This document shows positions 53,712-62,031 of a stretch of 64,000 nucleotides of DNA, piece by piece. The DNA is from Paramuribaculum sp. (GTDB lineage: Bacteria; Bacteroidota; Bacteroidia; Bacteroidales; Muribaculaceae). Under the pieces are notes generated by a model that did not search any database, had not been told where the DNA came from, and saw only the letters and a list, made by a program, of their open reading frames with translations. The translations under genes were made by a program, and so were the position numbers. The stretch lies in contig JAFLSD010000011.1 of assembly GCA_022511125.1 (NCBI GenBank), forward strand, positions 1-64,000. Direction: 5' to 3'. How positions within the stretch are numbered: the first letter of the stretch is position 1; each line of letters opens with the position of its first letter.

Positions 53712-55574
53712 ATGATTGCCGACAAACAGAACGATTTACGGCTCTTTCTTCCCACTTCTGTCAAAGAAATGCGCCTGCTGGAATGGGATTATGTCGACGT
53801 GGTTCTCTTCTCCGGAGATGCCTACGTAGACCATCCTTCCTTCGGCGCGGCTGTGATCGGACGCACTCTCCAGGCTATGGGACTCAAAGTGGCGATAGTT
53901 CCACAACCCAATTGGCAGGACGATCTTCGCGACTTCAAGAAATTCGGCAAACCTCGACTTTTCTTCGGAGTTTCACCAGGAGCCATGGACTCTATGGTGA
54001 ACCACTATACGGCTAATCGGCGTCGGCGTAGCGACGACGCTTACACCCCTGGTGGACGCCACGGAGCGCGCCCTGATTACCCCTCCATCGTCTATACTAA
54101 AATTCTCAAAGATTTATATCCGGATGTGCCGGTAATTTTGGGTGGCATAGAGGCTTCGATGAGGCGCAACTCACATTATGACTATTGGCAGGATCGACTA
54201 AGACCGTCAATATTAATGGACTCCCCCGCCGACATTCTCATTTATGGAATGGGTGAAAAAACCATTACCGAAATCACACGGCAATTGCTTGAAGGAGAAA
54301 ATATCCGTCATATAACCTCTGTTCCTCAAACTGTAGTCCGCCTCCCACTTGCTTGCCAACCTCTGCCCGATGCGAACAACATCATTCTGAATTCTTTTGA
54401 AGAATGTATTAAAAATCCAATTTCTCAAGCACGTAATTTCAAACAGATTGAAATACAAAGCAATCGGATGGATGGCGCAATATTATGGCAACCTCACGGC
54501 GACTTGACTATAAAGGTCAATCCCATGTTTCCGCCTCTCTCCACTGACGAAATCGACAGCATCTATGCCCTCCCCTTCACTCGGTTACCTCATCCGCGGT
54601 ATCGTGGAAAAACTATCCCCGCGTATGAAATGATACGTCATTCCGTTACGATGCATCGCGGGTGCTTCGGCGGATGCGCATTCTGCACTATTTCGGCTCA
54701 TCAAGGAAAGTTCATTTCATCGCGAAGCAAAGATTCCATCGTCAGTGAAGTCCGACAAATCGCTCGGATGCACGACTTTAAAGGATATATCAGCGATTTG
54801 GGAGGCCCCAGCGCCAATATGTATGCCATGCAGGGCAAAAAAACTGAAGTTTGCCGACAGTGCCTCCGCCCGTCTTGCCTCCATCCTAAAGTTTGTCCCA
54901 ACCTCAACACTGACCATTCACCTCTGCTGGACGTTTACCGTTCCGTTGACGCTCTCCCAGAGGTCAAGAAAGCATTCGTGGGCAGCGGAGTTCGTTATGA
55001 CCTCTCCATGCATCCTACAGGCAATCCTCAAGTCGACAGTGCCAACTGCCGTTATAACGAGCAACTCATCGCCCGACATGTTTCAGGTCGATTGAAAGTT
55101 GCCCCGGAACACACCTCCGACAAAGTTCTCGACATCATGCGTAAGCCATCGTTCGACCAATTTCGCCGGTTCAATCGTCTCTTCGATTCTGTCAACAATA
55201 AAAACGGGCTCAACCAGCAACTTATCCCTTATTTCATTTCATCTCATCCCGGATGCACGGAAACCGACATGGCCGAACTCGCTGTCGAAACCAAGGCTCT
55301 TAATTTCAGGTTGGAACAAGTGCAGGATTTCACTCCCACGCCTATGACATTAGCTACAGAAATTTTTTATACCGGCATCCACCCCTACACTGAGGAAAAA
55401 ATATTCCGAGCGCGCACACCGGAAGAGAAACTCGCCCAACGACGGTATTTTTTCTGGTACGATTCGACCTATCGCGCGGAAATAACCCGATCTTTACTCC
55501 GTCTGCACCGTTCTGATCTTCTGACGGCTCTTTTCCCAGCCAAGTCGAAGATGAGAGATACTAAAAAGCATTGA
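53712..55574 (+). CDS. YgiQ-family radical SAM protein
   Basis: 620 residues from ATG 53712 (MIADKQNDLRLFLPTSVKEM); an in-frame ATG at 53622 would overlap the preceding gene. Seen: WDYVDVVLFSGDAYVDHPSFG, a cobalamin-like N-terminal domain, radical SAM cluster CFGGCAFC (Cys318, Cys322, Cys325; the spacing CxxxCxxC is canonical), ISDLGGPSANMY and APEHTSDKVLDIMRKP, all typical of YgiQ. The reaction catalysed by this family is unknown. C-terminal Fe-S type Cys cluster (CRQCLRPSCLHPKVC) also present. Confidence 0.94.
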   Translation: MIADKQNDLRLFLPTSVKEMRLLEWDYVDVVLFSGDAYVDHPSFGAAVIGRTLQAMGLKVAIVPQPNWQDDLRDFKKFGKPRLFFGVSPGAMDSMVNHYTANRRRRSDDAYTPGGRHGARPDYPSIVYTKILKDLYPDVPVILGGIEASMRRNSHYDYWQDRLRPSILMDSPADILIYGMGEKTITEITRQLLEGENIRHITSVPQTVVRLPLACQPLPDANNIILNSFEECIKNPISQARNFKQIEIQSNRMDGAILWQPHGDLTIKVNPMFPPLSTDEIDSIYALPFTRLPHPRYRGKTIPAYEMIRHSVTMHRGCFGGCAFCTISAHQGKFISSRSKDSIVSEVRQIARMHDFKGYISDLGGPSANMYAMQGKKTEVCRQCLRPSCLHPKVCPNLNTDHSPLLDVYRSVDALPEVKKAFVGSGVRYDLSMHPTGNPQVDSANCRYNEQLIARHVSGRLKVAPEHTSDKVLDIMRKPSFDQFRRFNRLFDSVNNKNGLNQQLIPYFISSHPGCTETDMAELAVETKALNFRLEQVQDFTPTPMTLATEIFYTGIHPYTEEKIFRARTPEEKLAQRRYFFWYDSTYRAEITRSLLRLHRSDLLTALFPAKSKMRDTKKH

Positions 55575-55686
55575 TCTATTTCTCCTATCAGAGGGCTAAC
55601 TTAATTAAATCAATCTCACGACTGAACCCTCATGTTATAAATATTCAAAAATAAAAAATGATAAATGAATGGTTGGGAAAAATGTT

Positions 55687-55694
55687 TATCTTTG
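55687..55694 (+). promoter_or_regulatory. -7 box of the S9 peptidase gene
   Basis: TATCTTTG, 29 nt before the ATG at 55724. Confidence 0.6.
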
Positions 55695-55723
55695 CAACAT
55701 AATCAATTATTTAATTACATAGC

Positions 55724-57820
55724 ATGAAAAAAACAGTTTTTTCAATTATGATTTCATCGCTAATAGCGACTTCCTGCACGTCGCCTGAAAAAGAAGAAGG
55801 TAAAATCATAGACAATTCGGATTTCAAGCCGCAGGATAAGAATTATACAGTGGATGTGCTTGAAGCATTCGGCCGCGTATCAGCTCCGATCATCTCCCCA
55901 GACGGTTCAAAAGTTCTCTACGGTGTAAGTTACGAAAGCGTGGAAGAGAACAAAAGTAATCTTGATCTTTATGTAATGAACACTGACGGTTCGGAGAATC
56001 AAAGAATTACAAAGACTCCGAAATCTGAGAGCGGTGCCGTATGGATCGAAGGCGGTAAGAAGATTGCTTTTATGTCGCCTGTAGAAGATAAGATGCAGGT
56101 GTGGACAATGAATGCTGACGGTTCGGATCGTAAAGCTGTGAGTAACGTTGAAGGCGGTATAAACGGTTTTCTATTCTCCCCGGACGAAAAGCATGTGGTT
56201 CTGATTGGCTCCGTTAAATATACACAGACCGCTCAGGATATCTATCCGGATCTTCCTTTGGCTACAGGTCGCATAATCGACGACCTGATGTACAAACATT
56301 GGGACGAATGGGTTACGGAAATTCCCCATCCGTTGGTTGCTGAATTCGACGGCAGTGCAATTTCCAATCCTGTAGACATCATGCAGGATGAACCTTTTGA
56401 AGCTCCGATGAAACCCTTCGGCGGTATAGAATCATTCGCATGGTCTCCCGACGGAACGAAACTAATTTACGTTTCCCGCAAAAAGAGCGGTATGGAATAC
56501 GCTCTGTCGACAAATTCGGATCTATATCTTTATGACCTAACGGCCAAGACTACCACCAATATCACTGAAGGAATGATGGGATATGACACTAATCCTGTTT
56601 ATTCTTCGGACGGTAAGTATGTAGCATGGCTCAGCATGGAGCGCGACGGTTATGAATCGGACAAGAACCGCATTTTCATAATGGATTGCGCGACAGGCGA
56701 GAGGACTGACTTGACTTCTGACTGGGACTATACGGTGGACGCGATCTCATGGGCTCCCGACTGTAAGTCGATTTATTTCGTAGCGCCTAAGGGTGGTGTG
56801 GTACCTGTGTTTAATATCGATATTGCTGATAAAACCGTGAAGGTAATAGCTGAAGACGTGTGTGATTTCGAAGGGATTGCACCTATGGCAGACGGAGGCG
56901 TTCTTGCTTTGCGTCACTCTATAATAAGCCCCAACGAAATAGTTAAGATTGACAAAGAGGGTAAACTCAGTCAATTAACCAACGTGAACACTGAAATTCT
57001 GTCGGCTCTCGTTATGCCTACAGTCGAGAAAAGAATGGTTCCCACAACCGACGGAAAGGAAATGACAACCTGGGTGGTTTATCCTCCAAATTTTGATCCG
57101 TCGAAAAAATATCCGGCTCTTCTATATTGTCAGGGTGGCCCTCAATCAGCAGTTAGCCAATTTTTTAGTTATCGCTGGAATCTCGCATTGATGGCTGCAC
57201 ACGGATATATCGTAATAGCGCCCAACCGTAGAGGACTTCCCGGTTTCGGTACGGAATGGAACGAGCAGATTTCCAAAGACTATGGCGGTCAAAATATGAA
57301 AGATTACTTAAGTGCGGTAGACGATATGAAAAAAGAAGCTTATGTCGATGCTGATCATATCGGTGCAGTAGGAGCAAGCTACGGTGGTTTCTCAGTCTAC
57401 TGGCTTGCCGGAAATCATGAAGGCCGTTTCGCTGCGTTTATAGCACATGCCGGAATCTTCAATACCGATGCCCAATATCTGGAGACTGAAGAAATGTGGT
57501 TTGCCAACTGGGACCTCGGAGGTCCGTTCTGGGAAAAAGACAATGCAGCCGCTCAACGGTCTTTTGCCAACTCTCCGCATCGTTTCGTCGACAAATGGGA
57601 TACCCCGATATTGGTAACGCATGGGGAATATGATTTCCGCATCCTTGCCTCACAGGGACAGATGGCCTTTAACGCGGCCAAACTCAGAGGCATACCTGCC
57701 GAAATGCTTATTTTCCCGGACGAAAACCACTGGATTCTGAAGCCTCAGAACGCAGTCCTGTGGCAAAGAGTTTTCTTCCGCTGGCTTGACAAATGGCTGA
57801 TGCCTCAAGAAGAAAAATAA
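55724..57820 (+). CDS. S9-family serine peptidase (dipeptidyl peptidase type)
   Basis: 698 residues. Lipoprotein signal with Cys18 (LIATSCTSPEKEE, acidic after the Cys, so probably surface-displayed or periplasmic). Residues 50-430 form a WD40-like beta-propeller (repeats such as SPDGSKVLYGVSY, NADGSDRKAVS, AWSPDGTKLIYVSRKK). The hydrolase domain carries nucleophile Ser552 in GASYGGFS, Asp637 in YDFR and His669 in ENHW, a complete triad. Prolyl-oligopeptidase/DPP family, cleaving short peptides from diet or host. Single gene with own promoter and terminator. Confidence 0.93.
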   Translation: MKKTVFSIMISSLIATSCTSPEKEEGKIIDNSDFKPQDKNYTVDVLEAFGRVSAPIISPDGSKVLYGVSYESVEENKSNLDLYVMNTDGSENQRITKTPKSESGAVWIEGGKKIAFMSPVEDKMQVWTMNADGSDRKAVSNVEGGINGFLFSPDEKHVVLIGSVKYTQTAQDIYPDLPLATGRIIDDLMYKHWDEWVTEIPHPLVAEFDGSAISNPVDIMQDEPFEAPMKPFGGIESFAWSPDGTKLIYVSRKKSGMEYALSTNSDLYLYDLTAKTTTNITEGMMGYDTNPVYSSDGKYVAWLSMERDGYESDKNRIFIMDCATGERTDLTSDWDYTVDAISWAPDCKSIYFVAPKGGVVPVFNIDIADKTVKVIAEDVCDFEGIAPMADGGVLALRHSIISPNEIVKIDKEGKLSQLTNVNTEILSALVMPTVEKRMVPTTDGKEMTTWVVYPPNFDPSKKYPALLYCQGGPQSAVSQFFSYRWNLALMAAHGYIVIAPNRRGLPGFGTEWNEQISKDYGGQNMKDYLSAVDDMKKEAYVDADHIGAVGASYGGFSVYWLAGNHEGRFAAFIAHAGIFNTDAQYLETEEMWFANWDLGGPFWEKDNAAAQRSFANSPHRFVDKWDTPILVTHGEYDFRILASQGQMAFNAAKLRGIPAEMLIFPDENHWILKPQNAVLWQRVFFRWLDKWLMPQEEK

Positions 57821-57842
57821 GACCGATTTTTCAGATAATATC

Positions 57843-57882
57843 ATTGAAGGAGACTTAAATATTAGGTCTCCTTCAATCTTTT
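57843..57882. terminator. Terminator after the S9 peptidase gene
   Basis: ATTGAAGGAGAC pairs perfectly with GTCTCCTTCAAT over an 11-nt loop, followed by CTTTTC. Confidence 0.88.
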
Positions 57883-57920
57883 CTATCCCTTGGATTGTTT
57901 AAAAAGAAAACTCGAGGAGG

Positions 57921-58889
57921 ATGAACAACCGTATTTTCAAGGTTACATTGTGGCTATCGATTCTTTTATTGTTTGGAATCGATAAATTATCAGCTCAATC
58001 AATCGAAAAAATACCTTACGGAGACTTCAATAATTGGCTTAAAAGAACAATACGTGAGTCGGTCGTTATAGGAGGACATAACCGGATATTATACGAAGTA
58101 GGTCCTGAAACAGTGATTGCCGATAACCTCCCCTATTGCAAAATAGGAGACTCACCCTGGGCAACGAGCAATGTATACGCGAAAATATCAGGGGTTACTA
58201 AAGCGTCCAACACTGTTTTCCCTCATTTCCGAGAAGAAGGTGATATATGCGCCAAGCTGTGCACCAAAATGGAAAAGGTAAAAGTTTTGGGAACTGTTAA
58301 TATCGAATATCTCGTCGCAGGATCACTATTTTTAGGTGAAGTAGTCGAACCCATCACGGACATCAACCATCCTAATTCACACATAAATATGGGGATTAAA
58401 TATGATCGGCGGCCAACATTCCTGAACTTGGATTATATGCTGGAAGTTCCGTTTAAAACGGCAAAAATCAAAGCTACCGGTTTTGCAAAAAATAACGGTG
58501 AATCCGACAATAATAACGCTAAAATCTACGTTCTTCTTCAGAAGAGATGGGAAGATGCAGAAGGTAATATCCACGCGTCGAGAGTAGGAACCGGTGGGGA
58601 ATTACTAACAAATTACACCAATTGGAAAAACGGGCATAAAATTGAAATAAAATATGGCGATCAATCGGAGAACGAAGCTTTGTCTTGGCTGGGATTAAAG
58701 AAAGGCGATGATGCATTTTACGCTTTTAATTCAAAGGGAGAGTTAGTTAAAATCCATGAGGATGAATGGGCTTCAGCAGATGAAATTCCCACCCACTTGA
58801 TTTTAGTAATACGGTCGAGCTGTGAAAATCCTGAGGAAGCTGATGATGGAACGGCTCTTTACGTAGACAACATAGCCTTAGAATATTAA
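57921..58889 (+). CDS. PCMD-domain secreted protein
   Basis: 322 residues. Signal peptide about 1-25 (LSILLLFGIDKLSAQ). The mature protein is beta-rich with YGDFNNWLKR, NLPYCKIGDSPWATSNVYAKISG, LEVPFKTAKIKATGFAK and a closing ALYVDNIALEY. This matches the putative carbohydrate metabolism domain (PCMD) of Bacteroidota surface proteins. The start codon directly follows GAGGAGG, an unusually strong Shine-Dalgarno-like run for this phylum, but with no spacing, so it may not act as one. Glycan binding is the usual guess for the family. Confidence 0.72.
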   Translation: MNNRIFKVTLWLSILLLFGIDKLSAQSIEKIPYGDFNNWLKRTIRESVVIGGHNRILYEVGPETVIADNLPYCKIGDSPWATSNVYAKISGVTKASNTVFPHFREEGDICAKLCTKMEKVKVLGTVNIEYLVAGSLFLGEVVEPITDINHPNSHINMGIKYDRRPTFLNLDYMLEVPFKTAKIKATGFAKNNGESDNNNAKIYVLLQKRWEDAEGNIHASRVGTGGELLTNYTNWKNGHKIEIKYGDQSENEALSWLGLKKGDDAFYAFNSKGELVKIHEDEWASADEIPTHLILVIRSSCENPEEADDGTALYVDNIALEY

Positions 58890-58978
58890 TAGCCTTATTT
58901 TAAGGATACTAAATCACCGTTATAAATCGGTCATCGCCTGATAAAAAATGTTTTTGTAAAATCTTGTGGGGAGTGTAA

Positions 58979-60226
58979 TTACACAGTATTTTTGGGAATC
59001 CATACATAGAGTTTGTCTGAAGGACGGATTTTGCCCGGTACCGGTATTGAAAAAGCGTCACCTTTGCGAGCAGTTTGGACGGCCTTTAGATCAACGCGAA
59101 TCTCGGATACTATAAATATCAGAGCTCCGGTAGTTGGTCCTGTTACAACAACCTCATCGCCGACATTCAATTCCCCTGCTTCCATCAGAAATTCTGCCAC
59201 GCCAAGTTTCGGAAAATATTTTACTCCTTTAGCAGCATATTTTTTCACTCTGGTTGCTGACGAGCCATATTTTCCCGACCATTCACCGAGTCGCTGACCC
59301 AGATAATAACCGTTCCAGAAGCCACGGTTGAACACTTTTTTTAGGTCTTCTTCCAAACTATCAACCAATTCCTTGCCAAACGAGCCGTCACAGACTGCCT
59401 TCAGAGCCAAATCGTAAGCTTTTACAGTCGACAAAACATATTCCGGTCCCCTTGCGCGTCCTTCAATTTTAAAAACAGTCACACCGGCATCAATCATTCG
59501 ATCCAGAAAGTGGATGGTTTTCAAATCTTTCGGAGACATAATATATTTATTCTCCACATGAAGTTCATCGCCTGTTTCAAGATCTGTCACGCTATAACCT
59601 CTCCGGCAGATCTGAGTGCAAGCTCCCCTATTTGCCGAAGCATTCATTTCATGTAGACTCAGATAACATTTACCGCTGACAGCCATACATAAAGCGCCAT
59701 GACAAAACATCTCTATGCGAACCGGTTTCCCCGAGGGTCCGCAAATATTTTCATCTATTATTCTCCGATGGATAGCAGCAACCTGTTCGAGTGAGAGTTC
59801 CCGAGCAAGCACACAGACATCAGCCCACTGCGAATAGAACTTAAGAGCTTCAAAATTTGAAATGTTAGCTTGAGTGGATATATGGACTTCCACTCCCCTC
59901 TCACGTGCAAACTGAATCGCTGCGATATCCGATGCTATCACAGCAGAGACTCCAGCTTGAGCAGCCGCATCAATGACTATTCGCAACGTTTCGAAATCAG
60001 AATCATAAATGATGGTGTTTACCGTTAGATATGTTTTAACTTGCTTATGAGTACAGATACCGACTATTTCACGCAGATCGTCTATCCCGAAATTGGATGA
60101 TGAACGCGAACGCATATTCAGCCCTTCCACACCGAAATAGACAGCATCGGCTCCTGCCGATATGGCGGCACTTAACGATTCATAGCTGCCGACGGGCGCC
60201 ATTATCTCAAAATCATTTCTATTCAT
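58979..60226 (-). CDS. U32-family peptidase-like protein (TrhP/RlhA relative)
   Basis: 415 residues. Barrel-like N-terminal part (APVGSYESLSAAISAGADAVYFG, NTIIYDSDFETLR), then the U32 signature: RIEMFCHGALCMAVSGKCYLS, ANRGACTQICRRGY, and VFKIEGRARGPEYV. The conserved Cys residues bind an Fe-S cluster in studied relatives, which use prephenate to hydroxylate tRNA (TrhP) or 23S rRNA (RlhA) rather than cutting proteins. Which RNA this one acts on cannot be told from sequence. Promoter box 5 nt from the ATG suggests leaderless translation. Confidence 0.88.
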   Translation of the reverse strand: MNRNDFEIMAPVGSYESLSAAISAGADAVYFGVEGLNMRSRSSSNFGIDDLREIVGICTHKQVKTYLTVNTIIYDSDFETLRIVIDAAAQAGVSAVIASDIAAIQFARERGVEVHISTQANISNFEALKFYSQWADVCVLARELSLEQVAAIHRRIIDENICGPSGKPVRIEMFCHGALCMAVSGKCYLSLHEMNASANRGACTQICRRGYSVTDLETGDELHVENKYIMSPKDLKTIHFLDRMIDAGVTVFKIEGRARGPEYVLSTVKAYDLALKAVCDGSFGKELVDSLEEDLKKVFNRGFWNGYYLGQRLGEWSGKYGSSATRVKKYAAKGVKYFPKLGVAEFLMEAGELNVGDEVVVTGPTTGALIFIVSEIRVDLKAVQTARKGDAFSIPVPGKIRPSDKLYVWIPKNTV

Positions 60227-60231
60227 GACTG

Positions 60232-60239
60232 CAAAGGTA
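60232..60239 (-). promoter_or_regulatory. -7 box of the U32 gene, leaderless
   Basis: Minus-strand TACCTTTG, 5 nt from the ATG at 60226. Confidence 0.6.
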
Positions 60240-60331
60240 GCAAAAAAACAAACAGAAGTATGTCTTGAGAAAATTAAATAAGTTTCTTTAAATTGCGTGC
60301 TGAAATCGCAGGAGTTAAGAAAAAAATTGAT

Positions 60332-60339
60332 TAATTTTG
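60332..60339 (+). promoter_or_regulatory. -7 box of the GH20 gene
   Basis: TAATTTTG, 22 nt before the ATG at 60362. Confidence 0.6.
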
Positions 60340-60361
60340 CGGTAAATAGACCTATACTATC

Positions 60362-62029
60362 ATGAAACTAAAATCAATCCTACTTATTTTAGCGGCGGCA
60401 AGCTTTATGACTTGTCCGACCCAGGCTTCGAAGCCTATTATTCCCCAGCCTCGCGAACTGAATCAGACCACCGGAAATTTCATGTTTCCTAATCTGACGA
60501 CCTACAGCGTCACCACTACTAAAGGCGACAGCATAGACAAGGTAGTAGATATCGTCGGTCCTCATATTGAGAAGGCAGCCGGCATCACTCTCGCCAAAGC
60601 TAAAGCCGGAGAAAAAGGAACAATTAATTTTAATGAAAACAAGTCATTACCTTCAGAAGGATATAAACTTAACGTCTATCCCACAAATATAGAAATCGAG
60701 GCTGCAGACGCTGCCGGCTTCTATTACGGGTTGCAGACTCTGAGAATGTTGTTGCCCTTTACGACTTCGAGCAGTCCGGTTGAGATTGAGTGTGTAGAAA
60801 TCGAAGATTCGCCACGATTCGGTTGGCGCGGATTTATGCTCGACGAAGGAAGACACTTTTTTGGTAAAGATGAGGTGAAAAAGATTTTAGACCTCATGTC
60901 GCTCTACAAAATGAACCGTTTCCACTGGCACCTCACCGAAGATCAGGGATGGCGTCTCGAAATCAAAAAATATCCGAAACTCACGGAGGTAGGAGCAAAT
61001 AGAAAAAGCACTTCGCTCGGATGGAGAAACAACCTCACCACCGACACATTCCCTTACGGAGGATACTACTCGCACGCCGACATCAAGGAAATCGTGGATT
61101 ATGCAAAAGACCGTTTCATCGAAATCGTTCCAGAAATCGACATCCCTGGACATACTCAGGCTGCCGTGGCCGCTTATCCCGAATTCCTCGCTTGCGACCC
61201 TGAAAATCCACATGAAGTATGGCTCAGGCAAGGAGTTTCAACCGATGTGATGAACGTAGCTAATCCTCAGGCCGTTCAAATGTCAAAGGATATCATCGAC
61301 GAGCTCATCGAGCTCTTCCCGTTCGGATACATCCACCTCGGAGGCGACGAATGCCCGACCGTCAAATGGGAACAAAACGCCGAATGTAAGACTCTTTTAG
61401 CTTCTTTAGGTTCAGATAATTACAGAGATCTTCAGCTTAATTTCTATAAAGAACTTGTCAATCATATCTCTACTAAACCAAAAGACCAACAGAGAAAGTT
61501 GATTTTCTGGAACGAGGTACTTCACGGGAACACAGATCTGATACCAAACAGTGAGGATATAACGGTGATGGCATGGGTTGGCGCAGACAAGGCTGCTTTA
61601 GATGCCGCAAACCGCGGAATGAAGACTATTCTAACTCCACAAATTCCTTATTATATCAACAGAAAGCAGTCTCCTTCAGTAAACGAGCCGGTTTCGCAAG
61701 GTTGGGGCAAGGAGAGCTTAGATACCGTTTACGGATATGACCCGCTGAAAAACGTTCCGGCTGAACTTGCAGACAAATATATGGGTGTTCAAGCTAATTT
61801 CTGGAGCGAATACGTGATCACTCCCGAATTTTTGGAATATCTGATGTTGCCTCGTCTTGTGGCAGTAGCGGAAGCAGGTTGGACACCACAGTCAAAGAGA
61901 TCTTATCCGGATTTCCGCGAAAGAGTCAGAGCTCATAAGACGCTTTTTGACAACGAAGGATGGAACTACGGCAAACACGAATTCCAAAACGAAACCATCG
62001 ACCCGATCACTAATCCGTTCATTGACTGA
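60362..62029 (+). CDS. Beta-N-acetylhexosaminidase (GH20)
   Basis: 555 residues with a signal peptide (about 1-22, ending TQA). GH20b N-terminal domain (IIPQPRELNQTTGNFMF, LPSEGYKLNVYPTNIEIEA, GFYYGLQTL), then the barrel: RFGWRGFMLDEGRHFFGKDE, MNRFHWHLTEDQGWRLEI, EIDIPGHTQAAVAAYPE, and the catalytic Asp329-Glu330 pair in HLGGDECP. Ends with NFWSEYVITPEFLEYLMLPR, AEAGWTP. Releases terminal GlcNAc/GalNAc from mucin or N-glycans, in the periplasm or outside. Two bp ahead of the next gene. Confidence 0.96.
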   Translation: MKLKSILLILAAASFMTCPTQASKPIIPQPRELNQTTGNFMFPNLTTYSVTTTKGDSIDKVVDIVGPHIEKAAGITLAKAKAGEKGTINFNENKSLPSEGYKLNVYPTNIEIEAADAAGFYYGLQTLRMLLPFTTSSSPVEIECVEIEDSPRFGWRGFMLDEGRHFFGKDEVKKILDLMSLYKMNRFHWHLTEDQGWRLEIKKYPKLTEVGANRKSTSLGWRNNLTTDTFPYGGYYSHADIKEIVDYAKDRFIEIVPEIDIPGHTQAAVAAYPEFLACDPENPHEVWLRQGVSTDVMNVANPQAVQMSKDIIDELIELFPFGYIHLGGDECPTVKWEQNAECKTLLASLGSDNYRDLQLNFYKELVNHISTKPKDQQRKLIFWNEVLHGNTDLIPNSEDITVMAWVGADKAALDAANRGMKTILTPQIPYYINRKQSPSVNEPVSQGWGKESLDTVYGYDPLKNVPAELADKYMGVQANFWSEYVITPEFLEYLMLPRLVAVAEAGWTPQSKRSYPDFRERVRAHKTLFDNEGWNYGKHEFQNETIDPITNPFID

Positions 62030-62031
62030 CG